From: Limnomonas spitsbergensis
Lineage: Eukaryota > Chlorophyta > Chlorophyceae > Chlamydomonadales
DNA length: 64,000 nt
Assembly: GCA_037349105.1 (NCBI GenBank)
Contig: JAYJMM010000117.1
Location: 2,232,001-2,296,000, forward strand
Direction: 5' to 3'
The position numbers and the translations under genes were made by a program. Position 1 is the first letter of the stretch, and each line of letters begins with the position of its first letter. The notes beneath the pieces are model-generated. The model made no database searches, had not been told where the DNA came from, and saw only the letters and a list, made by a program, of their open reading frames with translations. Below are positions 61,298 through 64,000 of the stretch, in pieces.

Positions 61298-62862
61298 TGT
61301 TGGGGCACAGCATGACACGCATCATGTTGCATGGCTCATGATAGTCACGGTTTGCCATGCAGCATCATCTCTCCAAATGCAGCATCTCACCAAATGCGCC
61401 TTTTATCTGTCCACTCTTCATTGAGGCCCATCTCCCAAGTTCGCCTCGAGCGCGGCACTCCTTTCTACTCCCTATATTCCTGATGATGCTCATCTGTACT
61501 TATCTGATGACAGCATCCTCATTTGCAACGAGTGTCATCATTAATAATTACAATTTACAGGGTTGGAAAAACCTTTTAGATACACTGACCCAGATGCACT
61601 TACGCCTGAGTGCATTAGGGTGAACGGCGCGGATGTGGCTTCGGCCCAGGCTGCGCTGTTACCTTAATTCTCACGCCTCCCATGGGGCGTAGCTTTCTTT
61701 CTTTCTTTTAGGGTGGACGGAGCCCTACCCTTCTAGAATGGCTGGAAAAAGTCTACGTCACTTTGGCCAGGGTCGTGAAAACAGTGCAACAGGGGGAAGT
61801 AGCCGCGTCTGCCTAGTTACCATCCTGCCCCCCCTCCTCTTCTTAACTCCTGAACTGTCCTTTGCCTGCTTACGGTATCCACCATATAGATGCATGGGCT
61901 CTCCCTCCAACCCCATGGCCAGCTTATTTAAAGAAATTAATTAATCAATAAATAAAACTACGCCCCGCAGTGGCGTGAGGGTCAAGGAAACAGCGCTTAC
62001 TCAATATATCTATATGCATACCGTACCTGCCTCCTCCAACCCCATGGCCTGCGAACCTGTTGTCTCAGACGTTCCGCCTTCGCTCTGATGGCTACGTGAA
62101 GACTGCCGCAGCACTCCAACGCCGGCAAGAGAGGCGCGTCAAGGGGATACGGGGCAGGCCAGAGGTATATTAGCCTCCACCGTGAGGTGTGCAGGCTCGT
62201 ATAACAAGTGTGTTTTCGCAGCCGTGGCATGTTTTCTGCCTGCGGCTTATTCACAGCATCATAGTTTTTATACCCACACCACAGCTCACTTGTTTGATGG
62301 TGGCAAGCCCAGAGGGGGCGTTCGTGTATATTGTTATGTCCTAGATTAGTTCGTGCGGAACCAGTTTACGGGCAGGTTTCCCAGTTTACGGGCAGGTGTC
62401 CCATGTTAAAAATCGGGTAATCTGGTGGATGACTAGAAAACACCTACAAATCTCAGTGCATCAGAACCTGATACAATAGCTGCTTCATCACTGTGAAACT
62501 GTGAGGGATGAGACAGCGTCTGGCAACTGTAAAATTGGCGGCGTTCGGTAGGGCCCAGCGGGTGTGCACCATTGTAAACTGTGAAAGTGTTGCAAGGCTG
62601 GCATAGTAGGCATGATGGCGCCTAGCCGCAGCCTTGAGTTTGTGCGCACGCAAGCACACTCCCTTCGGGTGGTGCCTCTCTTCTCCCGTCTGATCAGTGG
62701 GGCGCCCTCGCGGCCAAGCAGGGGTGGGATACGCTTGCTTTTCTGGACGTATCTTTTCTTTGAGGCTTTGTTGAGGGCTAGTCTCTAGTGGAAGTCAGGT
62801 GTCGGACTTGGGTATTCTTTGCCTTCCCGGCCTCTCCTTTTATTCCTTTCCCCATCTCTTCC
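61298..62862. other. Intergenic region after the methyltransferase gene
   Basis: No supported gene. Contains the inverted-repeat element at 61671-61980, a 28-bp word GCGCGGATGTGGCTTCGGCC (61627 onward) also present in reverse near 56361-56388, and a doubled ACGGGCAGGTTTCCCAGTTT / ACGGGCAGGTGTCCCATGTT at 62368-62405. Confidence 0.55.
61671..61980. mobile_element. 310-bp inverted-repeat element
   Basis: TCACGCCTCCCATGGGGCGT (61671-61690) pairs with ACGCCCCGCAGTGGCGTGAG (61960-61979), and TTTCTTTC / AATAAATAAA tracts lie just inside each end. A lone end (CACGCCTCAGGGCGTATGG then ATTTATTT) sits at 53388-53425. Confidence 0.6.
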
Positions 62863-63690
62863 TTATAGTTCCTTCTTTACTCCCTTCTGAACAGTTAAGC
62901 GCCCACGCGGCCGAGCTTTGAGCGGGCCCAGAGGTGTAACGTTATTGACTAAAAGAATCAGTGGCTGGAACCAGGCGCGGTAGGCGGCCGCAGACCTGTG
63001 TTTAGTGGCAGGATCTCTGGGGTCCCCTCTGCCAGCTGCATCCAGTTGCATCCGCTGGTATGCTGCATCAACTAACGCTAGCACATCTGTGACAGGTAGC
63101 GGCTGCATGTCAGTCGCTGTCTGACGCAGTTTGGGAACGGCTAATCCCAGCTCCAGCTCTTCCAAGGCACCTAGCAAATCACTACACCAATAGTGCCCTG
63201 CCTAACAGCGAGCTGCCATGAGTGGACTGTCTTGCTGTGCTGCTGGTGTTACCGCTGCGTTTCAGAAGCGAAGTACATACTACCACCAATCTCGCTGTAA
63301 CGGCTCGATCTGCAACTCCCTCATGACCCCCCAGCTGGTAGCGGACGCATGTCACCCTGCAGCCTGGCGCAGATGCTTGAGGCATCTGGACTGCATCATG
63401 TTGTTGAGGCAATGCCGCGGCCTGAGGTGATCGGTGGCCTACACCACATCACCGTAGTTGGCCACAGACGCTGCATAGACAGACGCCACTCGGATACATG
63501 TAGGCAGATGCCTGAGGTGCACCTTGGCGGCCATGCGGCGGACACGCTGCAACCCGGCAGCCAAAGGCGCCTCTCTACCTTGCATGGCTTCCTGATGTTG
63601 CCGCACTCGTGCTAAACGATGCCCAAGAACATGAAATCCTGGACACGCTTCAGCACTACCGGTATCCTATCGGGGCCAGACACGCAAGGA
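62863..63690 (-). pseudogene. Decayed 3' end of an L1-like non-LTR retrotransposon (reverse transcriptase C-terminus)
   Basis: On the minus strand, RVQDFMFLGIV near 63660 matches the FKYLG-type motif after the reverse transcriptase palm. A frameshift follows, then RVRRMAAKVHLRHLPTCIR, VASVYAASVANYGDVV, and after stops HLRPRHCLNNMMQSRCLKHL and WGVMRELQIEPLQRDWW. This order is characteristic of the L1-clade RT C-terminal region. At least four in-frame stops (some at Trp positions) and one frameshift make it dead. The sequence runs into CTCTGGGCCCGCTCAAAGCT and the GGCCGCGTGGGCGC tail, which is the dispersed short repeat seen across the window. Nothing recognisable remains of the catalytic palm upstream. 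Confidence 0.7.
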
Positions 63691-64000
63691 TGGGCTGATT
63701 GCCGGCGCTGCGCAGCTAAGCGGCTGCCAAACTCCAATTTCTCTGTTGCTAACGTTGACTAGTATGTGTGCAACTATGCGCTTAACCCCTGAATGCTTGC
63801 CTGTAGTGGCTTTGTTGCATCCCTTTCCCGACCCCTTCCTCTGCACACTTGGGCATCTGTAGGTGCATGCATGCGTTCGGTTTAACAGTCCTTGGGGCGC
63901 TAACAGGCACTTGGGCTCTGCTCGTGCAAACCTCTTTTAAATATTCATTGTGGCAAATCGTGGCGGCTGCTCAGCTGCGAAGAACACAAGGGTGCTGTAC
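63691..64000. other. Window end, nothing recognised
   Basis: The upstream flank of the LINE remnant. No open frame, family repeat or RNA gene could be supported. Confidence 0.5.

Noticed and set aside
60805..61358. Five overlapping 159-175-codon open frames on both strands
   Set aside because: All arise from the 12-bp satellite, which has no stop in any frame.

Overview
The window looks like nuclear DNA of a eukaryotic green alga. The genes are broken by many GT-AG introns plus a few GC-AG introns. The proteins resemble plant and green-algal families, including a plant-type CCR4 with an N-terminal zinc finger, a plastid-type LEA protein and a plant-like prolyl 4-hydroxylase. Intergenic and intronic DNA is dominated by dispersed repeats. 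A prasinophyte-like chlorophyte with a repeat-rich genome is my best guess (inference only). There are no bacterial operons, rRNA genes or CRISPR arrays.

Layout. Positions 6-2253 (-): 3'-truncated 2OG-Fe(II) oxygenase of the prolyl 4-hydroxylase type. 3545-8093 (-): complete seven-exon 26S proteasome subunit RPN9/PSMD13. 8463-10508 (+): small predicted secreted helical protein, divergent from RPN9. 12083-18160 and 19865-26197 (+): two tandem aldo-keto reductase (AKR) units with intact catalytic residues. The last exon of unit 1 carries a copy of an AKR first exon and is in splice phase with unit 2, so a two-domain fusion is possible. 27356-36625: young retroelement with split direct repeats (PAT/DIRS-like arrangement) and one 1879-residue Gag-like ORF on the minus strand. 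38132-47000 (+): complete ten-exon CCR4 deadenylase. 47912-48953 (+): fragments of an unrecognised gene. 49146-60795 (+): unusual class I SAM methyltransferase with a Tudor/Agenet-like N-terminal segment. A LEA-like gene (55606-57986, -) is nested inside one of its introns. 62863-63690 (-): decayed L1-like LINE 3' end.

The gene models were built by joining exons whose splice sites and phases agree and whose joined protein matches the family. For RPN9, AKR1, AKR2, CCR4, the LEA protein and the methyltransferase, every junction keeps frame.

The most striking general pattern is that introns are full of tandem, decaying copies of the adjoining exon edge, including its splice site. This is seen in all the larger intron-containing genes recognised here (2OG oxygenase, RPN9, both AKRs, CCR4, methyltransferase). 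About two dozen copies of a short TTTTAG-ended MITE-like element and about a dozen 5'-truncated LINE tails make up much of the rest.
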